From Mesorhizobium loti CJ3sym (GTDB lineage Bacteria; Pseudomonadota; Alphaproteobacteria; Rhizobiales; Rhizobiaceae): a DNA stretch of 64,000 nt. The stretch is taken from the NCBI RefSeq assembly GCF_000472785.1, contig NZ_AXAL01000003.1, forward strand, positions 124,001 through 188,000, read 5' to 3'. Positions within the stretch are counted from its first letter, which is position 1. Every line of letters begins with the position of its first letter. The translations under genes were made by a program, and so were the position numbers. This document shows, in pieces, positions 1-9,251 of this stretch. The notes under the pieces were generated by a model, which was given only the letters and a program-made list of their open reading frames with translations, did no database searches and had not been told where the DNA came from.

Positions 1-1
1 A

Positions 2-391
2 CCGGACTTTTCGGCACTGGGACTGGTGCTGGTCAATCCGGGAACGCCGGTCCCGACGGCGGATGTCTTCGCGGCACTTTCCCGGCGCGATAATGAACCC
101 CTGCCGCCGCTGCCGCGCCGCATCGATTTTCACAGCCTGCGCAACTGGCTGGAGGTCACCCGCAACGATCTCCAGCCGGCGGCCCTTGCGATGCAGCCCG
201 CCATAGGCCGGGCGCTGTCATGGCTTGATAAGGCTGGATCGGGCTTTTCGCGCATGTCGGGATCGGGCGCGACATGCTTCGGCCTGTTCGAGACCGGCAA
301 TGTCGCCAAGCGCGCGGCCGCAGAGATTCGCAACCGCCAGCCCGACTGGTTCGTCGCGGCGACGCGCAGCATGACATCGGAGGCCGAGTGA
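2..391 (+). CDS. ispE: 4-diphosphocytidyl-2-C-methyl-D-erythritol kinase, C-terminal part
   Basis: This is the 3' end of a gene that begins left of the window; the frame is open from base 2. About 129 residues remain. They carry the C-terminal GHMP-kinase glycine-rich motif RMSGSGATCFGLF, diagnostic of IspE, which phosphorylates CDP-methylerythritol in the MEP isoprenoid pathway. The gene ends one base before moaB. The product is cytosolic and normally essential in bacteria that use this pathway. The assignment rests on the C-terminal domain only. Confidence 0.88.
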   Translation, partial: PDFSALGLVLVNPGTPVPTADVFAALSRRDNEPLPPLPRRIDFHSLRNWLEVTRNDLQPAALAMQPAIGRALSWLDKAGSGFSRMSGSGATCFGLFETGNVAKRAAAEIRNRQPDWFVAATRSMTSEAE

Positions 392-392
392 C

Positions 393-938
393 ATGGCCAA
401 GATAGACGAGAGCCGATCCTTCGTCCCCGTGCGCATCGCGGTGCTGACGGTATCGGACACACGCAGCCTCGCCGACGACAAATCCGGCCAGACGCTGGCC
501 GACCGCATCACCGAGGCCGGCCACATCCTGGCCGCCCGCGATATCGTCACCGATGACCGCGACAAAATCCGTGACATGGTGCTGGCCTGGTCGCGGGACA
601 AAAACATCGATGTCGTCATCACCACCGGCGGCACCGGCTTTACCGGCCGTGACGTGACACCGGAGGCGCTGGAGCCGATCTTCGAAAAGCGCATGGACGG
701 CTTTTCGGAAGTCTTCCACCGCATTTCCTACGACAAGATCGGCACCTCGACAATCCAGAGCCGGGCGATCGGCGGCGTCGTCAACGCCACCTTCGTCTTC
801 GTGCTGCCGGGTTCGCCCGGTGCCTGCAAGGATGCCTGGGACGGCATCCTCAAGGCGCAACTCGATTACCGCCACATGCCCTGCAACTTCGTCGAGATCA
901 TGCCGCGCCTGGACGAGCATCTGCGGCGGGGCAAATAG
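393..938 (+). CDS. moaB: Molybdenum cofactor biosynthesis protein B
   Basis: This is a 181-residue MoaB/Mog-fold protein, the usual length. The MPT-binding signature TTGGTG lies near residues 78-82, followed by a second conserved loop VLPGSPGAC near 137-145. The family adenylylates molybdopterin or binds it during molybdenum cofactor assembly in the cytosol. The ATG lies 2 bp after the ispE stop, so the two genes are probably co-transcribed, although they have no functional link. MoaB and MogA cannot be separated with certainty by eye; the length and the N-terminus VRIAVLTVSDTRS favour MoaB. Confidence 0.92.
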   Translation: MAKIDESRSFVPVRIAVLTVSDTRSLADDKSGQTLADRITEAGHILAARDIVTDDRDKIRDMVLAWSRDKNIDVVITTGGTGFTGRDVTPEALEPIFEKRMDGFSEVFHRISYDKIGTSTIQSRAIGGVVNATFVFVLPGSPGACKDAWDGILKAQLDYRHMPCNFVEIMPRLDEHLRRGK

Positions 939-941
939 CCG

Positions 942-1916
942 TCAGCGGATGACCGGCTCGCCATGAAAGCGCCGGCGCGAGGGGCGCGAAACACCGAAAC
1001 CGACTTCCATCATCAGCCGCGGCGTGCGCGCCGGCACGGTGCCCATGTGGAAACCGAAGGGGTCCTCGACGAAGCCGAGGCCGGCTTCGCCGGTCAGCGT
1101 CACCGGGCTCTGCTCGCCATAGACGTCCAGCACCTCCTGGGCGGAATGGCCGACCAACAGGGTCAGCTGATGCTTTATGGCGCGCCTGTTATGGCTACCC
1201 CTGACATAGACATGCGGACCGGTGCCGGTGTCGACGGGCTTGAGGTAGAAGAAGAATTTCAGCATGCGCCAGTCGTCGAGGTCGAAATGATATTTGCCCA
1301 GCGAGGCAAGGTTCTTGTCGGCGTCCGAGGCCTCGCCGGTCGGAAAGCTCCACCAGACGCGCGTCGTGATCAGTTTCGCCTGGGCGCCGAGATAGTGCGC
1401 GGCAATGTCGAGAAGCAGCGGATCGCGCTGTATGGCGAGTGCCGCCGGGCAGTCGAGGATGCGCTCGAAATAGTGGCCGCTGAGCAGCGAGCGGCCCAAG
1501 CGTTTCTCGGCTTGCGCATGTTCACCCGGCATGAATTCCAAACGGCGGTCGAAATTGCCGAAGCAAGGCGTACGCCCCGCGAAATCCGCGATCTCGCGAT
1601 GAATTTCCGGCGGCAGGACCAGACCTGAAAACAGGCCGTCGGCGTGCAGCGCATCGACCACCGTTGCCCGCTCGACACCGGCAAACATCGTATCGCCCGC
1701 ATTGTCGACAGGACGGGCGCGTTTTGCACCCAGCCAGTGCATCCGGCGCCCCGGCATGGTGCGCGCCAGCATGAACATCGGCAGCCAGGCCGGGTTTTCG
1801 CGCAGATCCGTCAGGTAGGTCGGAATGCGCACGGCAATGCGCCGCAGCAGGCCGCCATTGCGCGCAATGGCCTCGAGGCTGGCAGCACCGGATTTGTCAG
1901 GGGTTGAAAGGTTCAT
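942..1916 (-). CDS. PhyH-like Fe(II)/2-oxoglutarate dioxygenase family protein
   Basis: A protein of about 324 residues with the metal-binding facial triad of the phytanoyl-CoA dioxygenase-like family. His210-x-Asp212 lies in KYHFDLDD, and the distal His290 in FGFHMGT is followed by an Arg-rich stretch suited to 2-oxoglutarate. YVRGSH between them is also typical of the family. The substrate is unknown. I chose the ATG at 1916 because GAGGA lies 4-5 bases upstream; an in-frame ATG at 1973 adds 19 unremarkable residues and has no ribosome binding site. The gene is convergent with moaB and has no informative neighbours. Confidence 0.72.
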   Translation of the reverse strand: MNLSTPDKSGAASLEAIARNGGLLRRIAVRIPTYLTDLRENPAWLPMFMLARTMPGRRMHWLGAKRARPVDNAGDTMFAGVERATVVDALHADGLFSGLVLPPEIHREIADFAGRTPCFGNFDRRLEFMPGEHAQAEKRLGRSLLSGHYFERILDCPAALAIQRDPLLLDIAAHYLGAQAKLITTRVWWSFPTGEASDADKNLASLGKYHFDLDDWRMLKFFFYLKPVDTGTGPHVYVRGSHNRRAIKHQLTLLVGHSAQEVLDVYGEQSPVTLTGEAGLGFVEDPFGFHMGTVPARTPRLMMEVGFGVSRPSRRRFHGEPVIR

Positions 1917-2061
1917 CGGGTCCTCGTCTATGAGCGTAACACCCGATGCCGCATCGGTGTTCACAACTCGCATGACCCAAACCCATTCACCCGCTTCGGA
2001 GGAAGGCTAACCCCACGTCAGATTTTGTGCAATGCACAATGAACAGAGCAGCCGCAAAAAA

Positions 2062-2589
2062 TCACTTCGGGGTGCGGTGCTGCTGCTTCGGCGGCGCCAC
2101 CCAGATCTCGGCATCGAGCTTCTTCGTCGCCAGGCCGCGCGCCAGCGCCTCGGCGCTGCCGGAGCTCTTCGACAAGGAAGCGGCCTGCCGCTTGCTGATC
2201 ACCAGTCCGTCGGCGAGCGCACGGTTTCCCGAAAACACCCGAGCCAGGAATGACGTGCGGCTGCCGCGTGCGCGAGAGAATCGCGCCGCCATGGTTTGCC
2301 TGGCCGTGTGAGCGACCACCGCTTCGATCCAGCCTTCCACAAGCCGTGCGCCCGGCTCCAGCAGCAACAGCCAGTCACCCTTGGCCTGCCTGATGCCGGC
2401 GGCAATGCCGCCGCTCGCCACATAGTGGCAGCCGGCATGCTCGGCGATACGGTGCGTCTGGTCGGTGGAGCCGGTGTCACAGATGACGACCTCGCGCACC
2501 ACGCCCTCGACCGCGCCACCAATCAGCGAGCCGAGCGTGCGGGCGAGAGCCTCTTCGTCATTGCGTGTTTCGATGAGGACACTGAGCAT
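2062..2589 (-). CDS. Short family 2-like glycosyltransferase
   Basis: A 175-residue protein with a GT-A N-terminus. SVLIETRNDEEALARTL is the nucleotide-binding strand-helix, followed by CDTGSTDQT and the acidic strand DWLLLLEPGARL. Family 2 enzymes usually run 230-330 residues, so this has only the donor-binding half plus a basic tail. It may be a short variant or have a non-glycosyltransferase role. The start is the ATG at 2589; the frame stays open upstream to 4269, but that extension is antisense to the radical SAM gene and lacks protein character. The gene is divergent from the 2689 gene, with about 100 bp between them. Confidence 0.7.
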   Translation of the reverse strand: MLSVLIETRNDEEALARTLGSLIGGAVEGVVREVVICDTGSTDQTHRIAEHAGCHYVASGGIAAGIRQAKGDWLLLLEPGARLVEGWIEAVVAHTARQTMAARFSRARGSRTSFLARVFSGNRALADGLVISKRQAASLSKSSGSAEALARGLATKKLDAEIWVAPPKQQHRTPK

Positions 2590-2688
2590 GTTTAGCCGAA
2601 TAGCGGAAAGCTGGGCGCAGCGCCAGTTTTTGCAGCGCAGCATAAAAAGTTCTTGATTTGTTCTCGTCCAGGAAATAGGAATAATTTC

Positions 2689-3894
2689 ATGAACAGAGCG
2701 ATTCGACACAACATGGAAAGTCCTTGGGAGCGGGCAAAGATGGAACAGATCGTGCGCGCAGACATTGCAGCTTTCGGAGCAGGACGCGCCGAGATGGCCA
2801 ATGCGATGATTGAGCAGAGTGGCGTGCGTGTCCGTCCGGATCGCAATCGCGGCCGGTCGGCGGGCATAAATCCGTCGGGACGGTTCGAGCCGGTCAGCCG
2901 ACATGTCTTCGATGACGGCTGGAATTCTCTGGAGGAACTGCCGCCGTTCAAGACCGAGGTGCAGGTGGAAAAGCCGCGCACCATCATCACCCGCAACGAA
3001 TCGCCAGACATCTCCTTCGACCGGTCGATCAACCCTTATCGGGGTTGCGAGCATGGCTGCGTTTATTGCTTTGCCCGGCCGACGCATTCGTTCATGGGCC
3101 TGTCGCCGGGCCTGGATTTTGAATCCAAGCTGTTCGCCAAACCGGATGCGGCGCGGCTGCTCGACAAGGAACTGTCGAAGGACGGCTACCAGCCGCGCAC
3201 CATCGCCATCGGCACCAACACCGATCCCTACCAGCCGATCGAGAAGCAGTACCGGATCATGCGCGAGATCCTCGAAGTGCTGGAAGCGCGTGGCCATCCG
3301 GTCGGCATCGTCACCAAATCCGCTTTGGTAACGCGCGACATCGACATCCTGTCGCGCATGGCCGAGCGCGGACTGGCCAAGGTGGCGCTGTCGGTGACGA
3401 CAATGGACCGCATGCTGGCGCGCACCATGGAGCCTCGCGCGTCGACGCCGACCAAGCGGCTGGAAGCGATCCGGCAGCTCTCGGATGCCGGCATTCCAGC
3501 TTCGGTGATGGTGGCGCCGATCATCCCCGGCCTCACCGACCAGGAGATGGAACGCATCCTTGATTCGGCGCGCGCCGCCGGCGCGCGCGAGGCGGGTTAT
3601 GTCATTCTGCGCCTGCCGCTGGAGGTCAGCCCGATCTTCAAGGACTGGCTGTTGCGCCACTATCCCGATCGCTACCGTCACGTGATGTCGCTGATCCGTT
3701 CGATGCGCGACGGCAAGGATTACGATTCGGAATGGGGCAAGCGCATGAAGGGCGCTGGTCCTTACGCCTGGCAGATCGGCCGCCGCTTCGAGATCACCGC
3801 CAAGCGGCTCGGCCTCAATGCCGAGCGGCGCACGCTGCGCACCGACCAGTTCGTCGCCGCCGGAAAAGACCAGGAACAGCTGATGCTGCTCTGA
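2689..3894 (+). CDS. PA0069-family radical SAM protein
   Basis: A 401-residue radical SAM protein. The [4Fe-4S] motif CxxxCxxC is at Cys120, Cys124 and Cys127 within YRGCEHGCVYC, followed by the SplB/PA0069-type RPTHSFMGLSPGLDF and GTNTDPYQP. The family resembles spore photoproduct lyase, but its reaction in non-sporulating bacteria is not established. I chose ATG 2689 because an AGGA sequence sits 8 bases upstream. ATG 2740 is an alternative with its own GGAG, and ATG 2653 is also in frame. The gene precedes rnhB on the same strand with a 150-bp gap. Confidence 0.85.
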   Translation: MNRAIRHNMESPWERAKMEQIVRADIAAFGAGRAEMANAMIEQSGVRVRPDRNRGRSAGINPSGRFEPVSRHVFDDGWNSLEELPPFKTEVQVEKPRTIITRNESPDISFDRSINPYRGCEHGCVYCFARPTHSFMGLSPGLDFESKLFAKPDAARLLDKELSKDGYQPRTIAIGTNTDPYQPIEKQYRIMREILEVLEARGHPVGIVTKSALVTRDIDILSRMAERGLAKVALSVTTMDRMLARTMEPRASTPTKRLEAIRQLSDAGIPASVMVAPIIPGLTDQEMERILDSARAAGAREAGYVILRLPLEVSPIFKDWLLRHYPDRYRHVMSLIRSMRDGKDYDSEWGKRMKGAGPYAWQIGRRFEITAKRLGLNAERRTLRTDQFVAAGKDQEQLMLL

Positions 3895-4044
3895 GATTGC
3901 AACTCGCCGCGGCGGTTTGACCGCCACGGCAAAGAATCCCGTCCGGCCTGCCCCGGCCTGCAGACGGTGCCCTCCCGGTCCGGCGCCCCACCCGACCCGG
4001 AGGGACTTGCGGAGAATCGGAGCCGATGCGAACCTCGCCGCAAC

Positions 4045-4740
4045 ATGGCTCGCGCGCGTTCCGATTCTCCGCTTCTCTTCGAAATCGTCGAGAAACCCGA
4101 TTTCTCCTTCGAGACGAAGGCGATGGCCGAGGGCTTGTGGCCGGTCGCAGGCATGGACGAGGCCGGCCGTGGTCCGCTGGCCGGGCCGGTGGTCGCCGCG
4201 GCCGTGGTGCTCGACCCCGCCAACATTCCCGAAGGCCTCGACGATTCCAAACGGCTCAGCCATTTGCAACGCGAAGCGCTGTTCCTGCGCATTCTTGGCT
4301 CGGCGCAGGCGATTTCCATGGCTTCGATCAGCGCCGAGGGTATCGACGGCAGCAACATCCTCAAGGCGAGCCTCGAAGCGATGCGGCGCGCCCTGGTCGG
4401 GCTGTCGGTCCGGCCGAAGCTCGCGCTCGCCGACGGACGCGATGTGCCACCAGGGCTGCCTTGCGAGGGCCGCGCGCTGATCAAGGGCGACCAGCGCTCA
4501 CAGTCGATCGCCGCCGCCTCGATCGTTGCCAAGGTGATGCGCGACCGCATGATGTGCGGCTGCGGCAACCATCACGGCCGCTACGGCTTCGAGGTCCATA
4601 TGGGCTATGCGACGGTCCGGCATCGCACGGCGATCGAGGCGCATGGCCCAGTGGCGCGGCTGCACCGGGTTTCGTTTGCGCCGTTCAGGCTGGGCGGGGC
4701 TGAGGTCGTTGAGGAAGAGGGCCTTGCCGGACTGGATTGA
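4045..4740 (+). CDS. rnhB: Ribonuclease HII
   Basis: A 231-residue type 2 RNase H that cuts RNA in RNA-DNA hybrids and single ribonucleotides in DNA. The catalytic Asp-Glu pair is D38-E39 in [15 protein letters not shown]. Further family motifs are LADGRDVP and the [10 protein letters not shown] helix, which supply the remaining acidic residues. The ATG at 4045 gives a normal-length N-terminus; open frame continues to 3967 but is not needed. Transcription is convergent with the ATP synthase operon, from which it is separated by a palindromic repeat and a bidirectional terminator. Confidence 0.93.
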   Translation: MARARSDSPLLFEIVEKPDFSFETKAMAEGLWPVAGMDEAGRGPLAGPVVAAAVVLDPANIPEGLDDSKRLSHLQREALFLRILGSAQAISMASISAEGIDGSNILKASLEAMRRALVGLSVRPKLALADGRDVPPGLPCEGRALIKGDQRSQSIAAASIVAKVMRDRMMCGCGNHHGRYGFEVHMGYATVRHRTAIEAHGPVARLHRVSFAPFRLGGAEVVEEEGLAGLD

Positions 4741-4782
4741 AGCGACGGCGTTATCTTCGGAGATTGGCGAAAGCAGCGGCGA

Positions 4783-4816
4783 CAGCCGATCTCCCCCTTG
4801 TGGGGGAGATCGGCTG
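4783..4816. repeat. REP-like 15-bp inverted repeat
   Basis: Two perfect 15-bp arms (4783-4797 and 4802-4816) flank a 4-base loop. The sequence around CCGATCTCCC...GGGAGATCGG recurs in shorter form at 21963-21989. It lies between rnhB and the F0 operon terminator. It looks like a dispersed rhizobial intergenic palindrome rather than a terminator, as no T-run follows. Confidence 0.7.
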
Positions 4817-4836
4817 CGTTGGCGTCAACGCCCAAT

Positions 4837-4869
4837 AAAAAAGCCGCCAGGTTGCCCGGGCGGCTTTTT
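4837..4869. terminator. Bidirectional intrinsic terminator between rnhB and atpF
   Basis: The stem GCCGCC (4843-4848) pairs with GGCGGC (4859-4864). It is preceded by A6 and followed by T5, so it can terminate transcription from both sides. It sits exactly between the convergent rnhB and ATP synthase transcription units. Confidence 0.85.
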
Positions 4870-4889
4870 GATTTTCAAATGCTGTCAGC

Positions 4890-5381
4890 CTAGTTCAGCT
4901 TGGCCTTCACGTCCGCGAGCGAAGCCTTGAACAGGTCGGCTCCAGTCTTGACGTCGACCTTGGCAGCCAGCAGCGCGCGGGCGGCCTCGACGGCGATGTC
5001 GACGGCGCTGGCGCGCACTTCGGCAATCGCATCACGCTCGGCCTGACCGATCTTCTGCTCGGCAAGCGCGGTGCGCCTGATAACATAGTCTTCGGTCTTC
5101 TTGTGCGCGTCCGCGGCGAGCATTTCGGCTTCACGCTTGGCCGCAGCGACAATGTCGGCAGCCTCCTGCTCGGCTTCCTTGCGCTTCTTCTGATACTGGC
5201 CAAGCAGTTGCTGGGCCTCTTCGCGCAGACGGCGTGCTTCATCGAGCTCATTGCTGATTCTCGCGGCGCGGGCATCGAGCGCTTTGGCGATCATGCCAGG
5301 CACCTTGATGTAGATGGCGACGCCCAGGAAAATGATGAGGGCTATCGTTGCCCAGAGCGTTGCAAGAGATGTGGCGTCCAT
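4890..5381 (-). CDS. atpF: ATP synthase F0 subunit b
   Basis: A 163-residue subunit b of the peripheral stalk. It has one N-terminal membrane helix (residues about 5-25, LATLWATIALIIFLGVAIYI) and a long charged, Ala/Glu/Lys-rich coiled coil that reaches to F1. It is the last gene of the atpI-B-E-F'-F operon and starts 11 bp after atpF'. The ATG at 5381 is preferred because open frame further upstream is Arg/Pro-rich antisense of atpF'. Rhizobia carry the F0 genes apart from the F1 operon, which agrees with the absence of F1 genes here. Confidence 0.93.
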   Translation of the reverse strand: MDATSLATLWATIALIIFLGVAIYIKVPGMIAKALDARAARISNELDEARRLREEAQQLLGQYQKKRKEAEQEAADIVAAAKREAEMLAADAHKKTEDYVIRRTALAEQKIGQAERDAIAEVRASAVDIAVEAARALLAAKVDVKTGADLFKASLADVKAKLN

Positions 5382-5391
5382 GATGCGCTCC

Positions 5392-5973
5392 TCACCGGGC
5401 CACGGATTTGACCGCAGCCGCGACCTCGGCCTTGCTGGCCTTGCCGCCGACCAATGCCTCGACGATTTCCGAAGCGGTGTCCTCGGCAATCCCGCCGACT
5501 TCCTTCATGGCGCTGGCCTTGATGGAAGCAATGCGTGCCTCGGCCTCGCCAAGCTTCTGGTCGAGAGCCGCCTCAATCTTCTTGCGCGCGGTGTCGGCTT
5601 CAGCCTTAGCCGCGTCGGTCGCCTGCTGGCCGATCGAATTGGCGTTCTTCTTGGCCTCCGCCAGTTCCTGCTCGTAAGCAGCAACCGCGGCGTCGGCCTC
5701 GCCCTTCAATTTGCTCGCCTGGTCGAGGTCCTTGCTGATGCGGTCGTTGCGGACATCGATGATGCCGCCGACGCGCGGCATCACGACCCGCTTCAGGAAC
5801 AGGTAGAACAGCCCGAACGTGATCGCCAGCCACAGAAGCTGCGACGGGAACGTCGCAGGATCGAATGGCGGGAACGCGCCGTGTGCTTCCGCAGGCACGC
5901 CGGTAGCGGAATGCGTGTCGCCTTCCGTTGTGGCAGGCGCGGACTCTTGCGCAAAGGCAGATGTCACGAACAT
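5392..5973 (-). CDS. atpF': ATP synthase F0 subunit b'
   Basis: A 193-residue second stalk subunit, found in alphaproteobacteria, cyanobacteria and chloroplasts. It has a variable N-terminal extension (residues 1-40) and one membrane helix (about 44-65, QLLWLAITFGLFYLFLKRVV). IDVRNDRISKDLDQA follows, then a long Ala/Lys/Glu coiled coil that pairs with b. It lies in the F0 operon, 58 bp after atpE and 11 bp before atpF. It is called atpG or atpF2 in some annotations. Confidence 0.93.
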   Translation of the reverse strand: MFVTSAFAQESAPATTEGDTHSATGVPAEAHGAFPPFDPATFPSQLLWLAITFGLFYLFLKRVVMPRVGGIIDVRNDRISKDLDQASKLKGEADAAVAAYEQELAEAKKNANSIGQQATDAAKAEADTARKKIEAALDQKLGEAEARIASIKASAMKEVGGIAEDTASEIVEALVGGKASKAEVAAAVKSVAR

Positions 5974-6031
5974 GGACTATCCCCGAAATTCAGACCCGAA
6001 CGCCGAGGCGTCGGACCAGATGGCGCAAGGC

Positions 6032-6256
6032 TTACTTGAACAGTGCAAGAAGCGCGATGAGAAGCGAGAAGATGCCCAGAGCTTCGGTCACGGCAAAGCC
6101 GAAAATCAGACGGCCGAACTGGCCGTCAGCAGCCGACGGGTTGCGCAGCGCGCCCGAGAGATAGCTGCCGAAGATGTTGCCCAGGCCAATGCCCGCGCCA
6201 CCCATGCCCAGGCAAGCGATGCCGGCGCCGATGTACTTTGCTGCTTCTGCGTCCAT
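6032..6256 (-). CDS. atpE: ATP synthase F0 subunit c
   Basis: A 74-residue proteolipid with two membrane helices joined by the polar loop RNPSAADGQ. Glu58 in [11 protein letters not shown] is the proton-carrying carboxylate. The glycine-rich first helix ([17 protein letters not shown]) supports c-ring packing. The ATG at 6256 gives the standard N-terminus [10 protein letters not shown], with GGAG upstream; an in-frame ATG at 6298 adds 14 residues and is unlikely. The Glu and lack of sodium-binding residues point to a proton-coupled enzyme. It is the third gene of the F0 operon. Confidence 0.96.
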   Translation of the reverse strand: MDAEAAKYIGAGIACLGMGGAGIGLGNIFGSYLSGALRNPSAADGQFGRLIFGFAVTEALGIFSLLIALLALFK

Positions 6257-6323
6257 TTGTTCAACTCCTTTGGATCTAAAATTCCGTTGCGATTCCATCC
6301 GGCAACTTCGCCGGAAATTCTAA

Positions 6324-7082
6324 TTAGTGCGAAGGATGCAGGGCGTCGTTCAGATACATGCAGGTCAGCACTGCAAACACGTAAGCCTGCAAGAGCGCCA
6401 CGAGCAGCTCCAGCGCCGTCAACGCCACCGCCATAGCCAGAGGCAAGATCGAACCCGCAATGCCAAGCGCACCAAGCGCGCTCAGGCTGACGACAAACCC
6501 CGAAAAAACCTTCAGCGTGATGTGGCCGGCGAGCATGTTGGCGAACAGACGAACAGAAAGGCTCACCGGGCGCGATACGAAGGAAATCACCTCAATCGGA
6601 ACGACAAGCACCATCATCACGAGAGGCACACCTTTCGGCACGAACAGCTTCAGGAAGCCAAGGCCATGCTTCATGAAGCCGTAGACGATGACGGTGGCAA
6701 TCACCAGGATTGCCAGACCGAAGGTGACGATGATGTGGCTGGTAATGGTGAAGAAATAGGGGAACAAGCCAAGCAGATTGGCCACCAGCACGAACATGAA
6801 CAGCGAGAATACCAACGGGAAGAACTTCATGCCCTGCGTGCCGGCGGCGTCGCGCAACATGTTGCCGACGAATTCGTAGGCCATCTCGGAGACCGACTGC
6901 AGCCGGCCAGGAACAAGGCTGCGGCTCGACGTGGTGAGGAACAGGAACCCGGCCGCAACGACCACCGTCGCGACCATAAACAGCGCGGAGTTGGTGAAAG
7001 ACAGGTCGTAGCCGCCGATGTTGATCGGAATCAGCTTGATGATATGGAACTGGTGGATCGGATCGACCTTGTCAGCTGCCAC
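6324..7082 (-). CDS. atpB: ATP synthase F0 subunit a
   Basis: A 252-residue polytopic membrane protein of normal length. The essential Arg178 lies in [14 protein letters not shown], the segment that faces the c-ring, and LLGLFPYFF and the C-terminal [22 protein letters not shown] helix are conserved. It forms the proton half-channels with subunit c. The start codon is GTG at 7082. It is the second gene of the F0 operon, 56 bp after atpI. Confidence 0.95.
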   Translation of the reverse strand: MAADKVDPIHQFHIIKLIPINIGGYDLSFTNSALFMVATVVVAAGFLFLTTSSRSLVPGRLQSVSEMAYEFVGNMLRDAAGTQGMKFFPLVFSLFMFVLVANLLGLFPYFFTITSHIIVTFGLAILVIATVIVYGFMKHGLGFLKLFVPKGVPLVMMVLVVPIEVISFVSRPVSLSVRLFANMLAGHITLKVFSGFVVSLSALGALGIAGSILPLAMAVALTALELLVALLQAYVFAVLTCMYLNDALHPSH

Positions 7083-7138
7083 GTTCTAACCCCGTCAATG
7101 CCGCGTACGGCCAAATTATCATTGCCGCCTGTCAGCGG

Positions 7139-7546
7139 CTATTTGCTGTCGTTCCGGCCAGAGCGTGATTTGTCGCCCTGTCCGAATTCTGCCACAACGC
7201 CTGCGGAGCGCATGACATTGAGCACGCCGGCGCCAAAACCAAGCAGCAGGAAAACGATCAGACCGAACGGCGATGTCCCCGCCATACGGTCGATGATCCA
7301 GCCGATGCCCGCGCCCACCACCACGCCAGCGATAAATTCGCTGGAGAGCTTGACCGCCTGGCCATAACCGGCCGCACTGCCCGCTTTCGCGTCGTCTTTC
7401 CCCTCGAGCCGGTTCGGCAACCTTGTCGCAAGCGATGCTTCAAGTTCACGCCGACGTCGCTCAAGATCGTCGTCACGGATGTCGGCTTCATGCTGCTTGC
7501 CGGGGCCGGTTTCTCCGGTTCCGTCTGGCCCATTCTTGTCGGCCAT
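7139..7546 (-). CDS. atpI: ATP synthase assembly protein I
   Basis: A 135-residue AtpI-type protein. A hydrophilic, charged N-terminus (1-70) is followed by two membrane helices (about 72-88, EFIAGVVVGAGIGWIID, and 94-112, FGLIVFLLLGFGAGVLNV). This matches the AtpI/gene 1 family that assists c-ring assembly and magnesium uptake. It is the first gene of the F0 operon. The ATG at 7546 follows a G-rich ribosome binding region (GGGCAGGGGGG), and a good sigma-70-type promoter lies about 60 bp upstream. Confidence 0.88.
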   Translation of the reverse strand: MADKNGPDGTGETGPGKQHEADIRDDDLERRRRELEASLATRLPNRLEGKDDAKAGSAAGYGQAVKLSSEFIAGVVVGAGIGWIIDRMAGTSPFGLIVFLLLGFGAGVLNVMRSAGVVAEFGQGDKSRSGRNDSK

Positions 7547-7603
7547 CGCAACCCCCCTGCCCGGTCAGACCGTCACCGTCCGTCCGCTTCTAAAGTCGCC
7601 GGC

Positions 7604-7632
7604 AACATAGTTAGAGGGTTTGCGCCCGTCAA
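7604..7632 (-). promoter_or_regulatory. Predicted sigma-70 promoter of the F0 operon
   Basis: On the minus strand TTGACG (7632-7627) and TATGTT (7609-7604) are separated by exactly 17 bp. A start near 7597 gives a leader of about 50 nt before the atpI ATG. No second promoter of this quality was seen inside the operon. Confidence 0.6.
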
Positions 7633-7802
7633 GCCACGGGCGGAAGTTCATTGTCATGTATTTTACGCAATGAAATCAGATAATTAGTGAGGTGCGACAT
7701 CGTGCCCGTCATGCGGACATGGATACGGCGCCCGAATCCTCTGTGCAATGGCTTCCTGATCAAGCTTGCGGTGGGCCAAAAAGGCCGGCGGCTGACGAGC
7801 CC

Positions 7803-8987
7803 TCAGCTCCAGCCACCGCCATAGGTGCGATAGAAGATATGCAGGCCGATCTTGGTCATCTTCTGCATCGTGCGCGCCCAACCGGGGTGGACGTATTGGG
7901 CGTAGTAATGGGTCGACGAGCCGACCTCCGGGATGAAGATCTTGCCGGCGGTGACCGCCATGGCAATGTCCTGCGCGGTCTTGTAGGCGACCGGGCTGTC
8001 GATGCGCTTCTTCCTGCCGTCGCAAGCGAAGGAGAACTGGCAGCGGTTGAACCAGCTGTCGTTTTGATAGACAACGCCGCAGATCGAATTCGGATAGGCC
8101 GGATTGCGGACGCGGTTGAGGATGACTTGGGCGACGGCAGCCTGGCCACGCACGGATTCGCTTCTCGCCTCGAAGTAGATGCCGTTGGCCAGGCATGCCT
8201 GCTCCTTCTTGGAGAAGACACTCTCGGGCAGCGGATTCTGGATCCACCAATGGTCACCCTTGGCCATCGGCGGAATGAAACGGCCGCTGTTGGGCTCTTC
8301 GTCCTGAAGCAGAACTTCGAAAGGCGAGGCCTTGGCATAGTCCGGCTCGGATTGCGCATAGGCCGTCGCCAGAATATCGGGATGGTCATTGTTGACCAGG
8401 GCGGCAAGCATGGCCGGCACGCCCGGATCCGGCTTCTTGTCCTCGCGCGCATGGAACGCGGCTGCGATCTGGATTTCCTTGCCTTTGATCTGCGGCTTGG
8501 CAAAAGCCATCTTCAGGTCGCCGTCCATAGTCGGCCGCGTCAACGAGGAGGTCCGCTGGAAGATAGAACCGGCGTTGAAGTTCTTCGGCGGGGCGACGGG
8601 AGACATCTGGACGATGCGGCCCTTCTTGTCGGCGCGCACGACGCGATCCTCGTCAGGCGAGCCGCTGACCTTGCCGCCCTTGCCGCGAAACGACACGTTG
8701 CCGACGCCGGCCAGGTGAATGCCTGATCCGGAGATCGAACCGGTAACGTCGGAATCGACGAACGGCATCTCGGCGGCGTGCACTGAACCGGCGACGGATC
8801 TCTCGACATAGGAATTCCAGCGCGCGGTCGGCGATTCAAGGCCGGAAACGAGGCTGGTCATATCCTGGTAGGCGGCGACGGTCGGGAAGCCGATCCAGAT
8901 GCCGAGGCCGATGATGAACGGAGACACAAGGCTGCGTTTCTTCTCACCGGCGGCGGCAATAAGCCGCTTCAACACACGTCGATGCAC
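7803..8987 (-). CDS. SleB-type cell wall hydrolase
   Basis: A protein of about 394 residues. The C-terminal 130 residues form a Hydrolase_2/SleB domain: CLANGIYFEARSES with the catalytic Glu, then QAAVAQVILNRV and a C-terminal SSTHYYAQYVHPGWA. The family cleaves peptidoglycan, as in spore-cortex hydrolases. A basic N-terminus and a hydrophobic stretch (VSPFIIGLGIWIGFPTVAAY) suggest a membrane anchor; the middle is low-similarity linker. I chose GTG 8987 because GGAGAG sits 5 bases upstream; GTG 9017, in frame, lacks a ribosome binding site. No operon partner. Confidence 0.82.
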   Translation of the reverse strand: MHRRVLKRLIAAAGEKKRSLVSPFIIGLGIWIGFPTVAAYQDMTSLVSGLESPTARWNSYVERSVAGSVHAAEMPFVDSDVTGSISGSGIHLAGVGNVSFRGKGGKVSGSPDEDRVVRADKKGRIVQMSPVAPPKNFNAGSIFQRTSSLTRPTMDGDLKMAFAKPQIKGKEIQIAAAFHAREDKKPDPGVPAMLAALVNNDHPDILATAYAQSEPDYAKASPFEVLLQDEEPNSGRFIPPMAKGDHWWIQNPLPESVFSKKEQACLANGIYFEARSESVRGQAAVAQVILNRVRNPAYPNSICGVVYQNDSWFNRCQFSFACDGRKKRIDSPVAYKTAQDIAMAVTAGKIFIPEVGSSTHYYAQYVHPGWARTMQKMTKIGLHIFYRTYGGGWS

Positions 8988-9251
8988 TGAACTCTCCAGG
9001 AACGCGACTGACCCCACTGGAGAGCAAAATGATGCATTAACCTTGATGGGACGTTAACGGGATCGATCGGGTTTTCTCAGTCGGCTCAAGGTCGTGGTTT
9101 CGGAGTCGGACGGTTTTGCGGCGGGATGGCGACGCAATACCCGCCAATCCGCGTTCCTAGAACCGGACTTAACCGGATATCCATATTCCGAGCGTCACAA
9201 TGGAGCTGTTCGAAACAGCGGCCGCGCAAGCCGAGCGACGAGGCAACGGTC

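Noticed and set aside
2590..4269. Long upstream extension of the glycosyltransferase frame on the minus strand
   Set aside because: It is antisense to the radical SAM and rnhB genes and has no recognisable protein features; the real start is the ATG at 2589.
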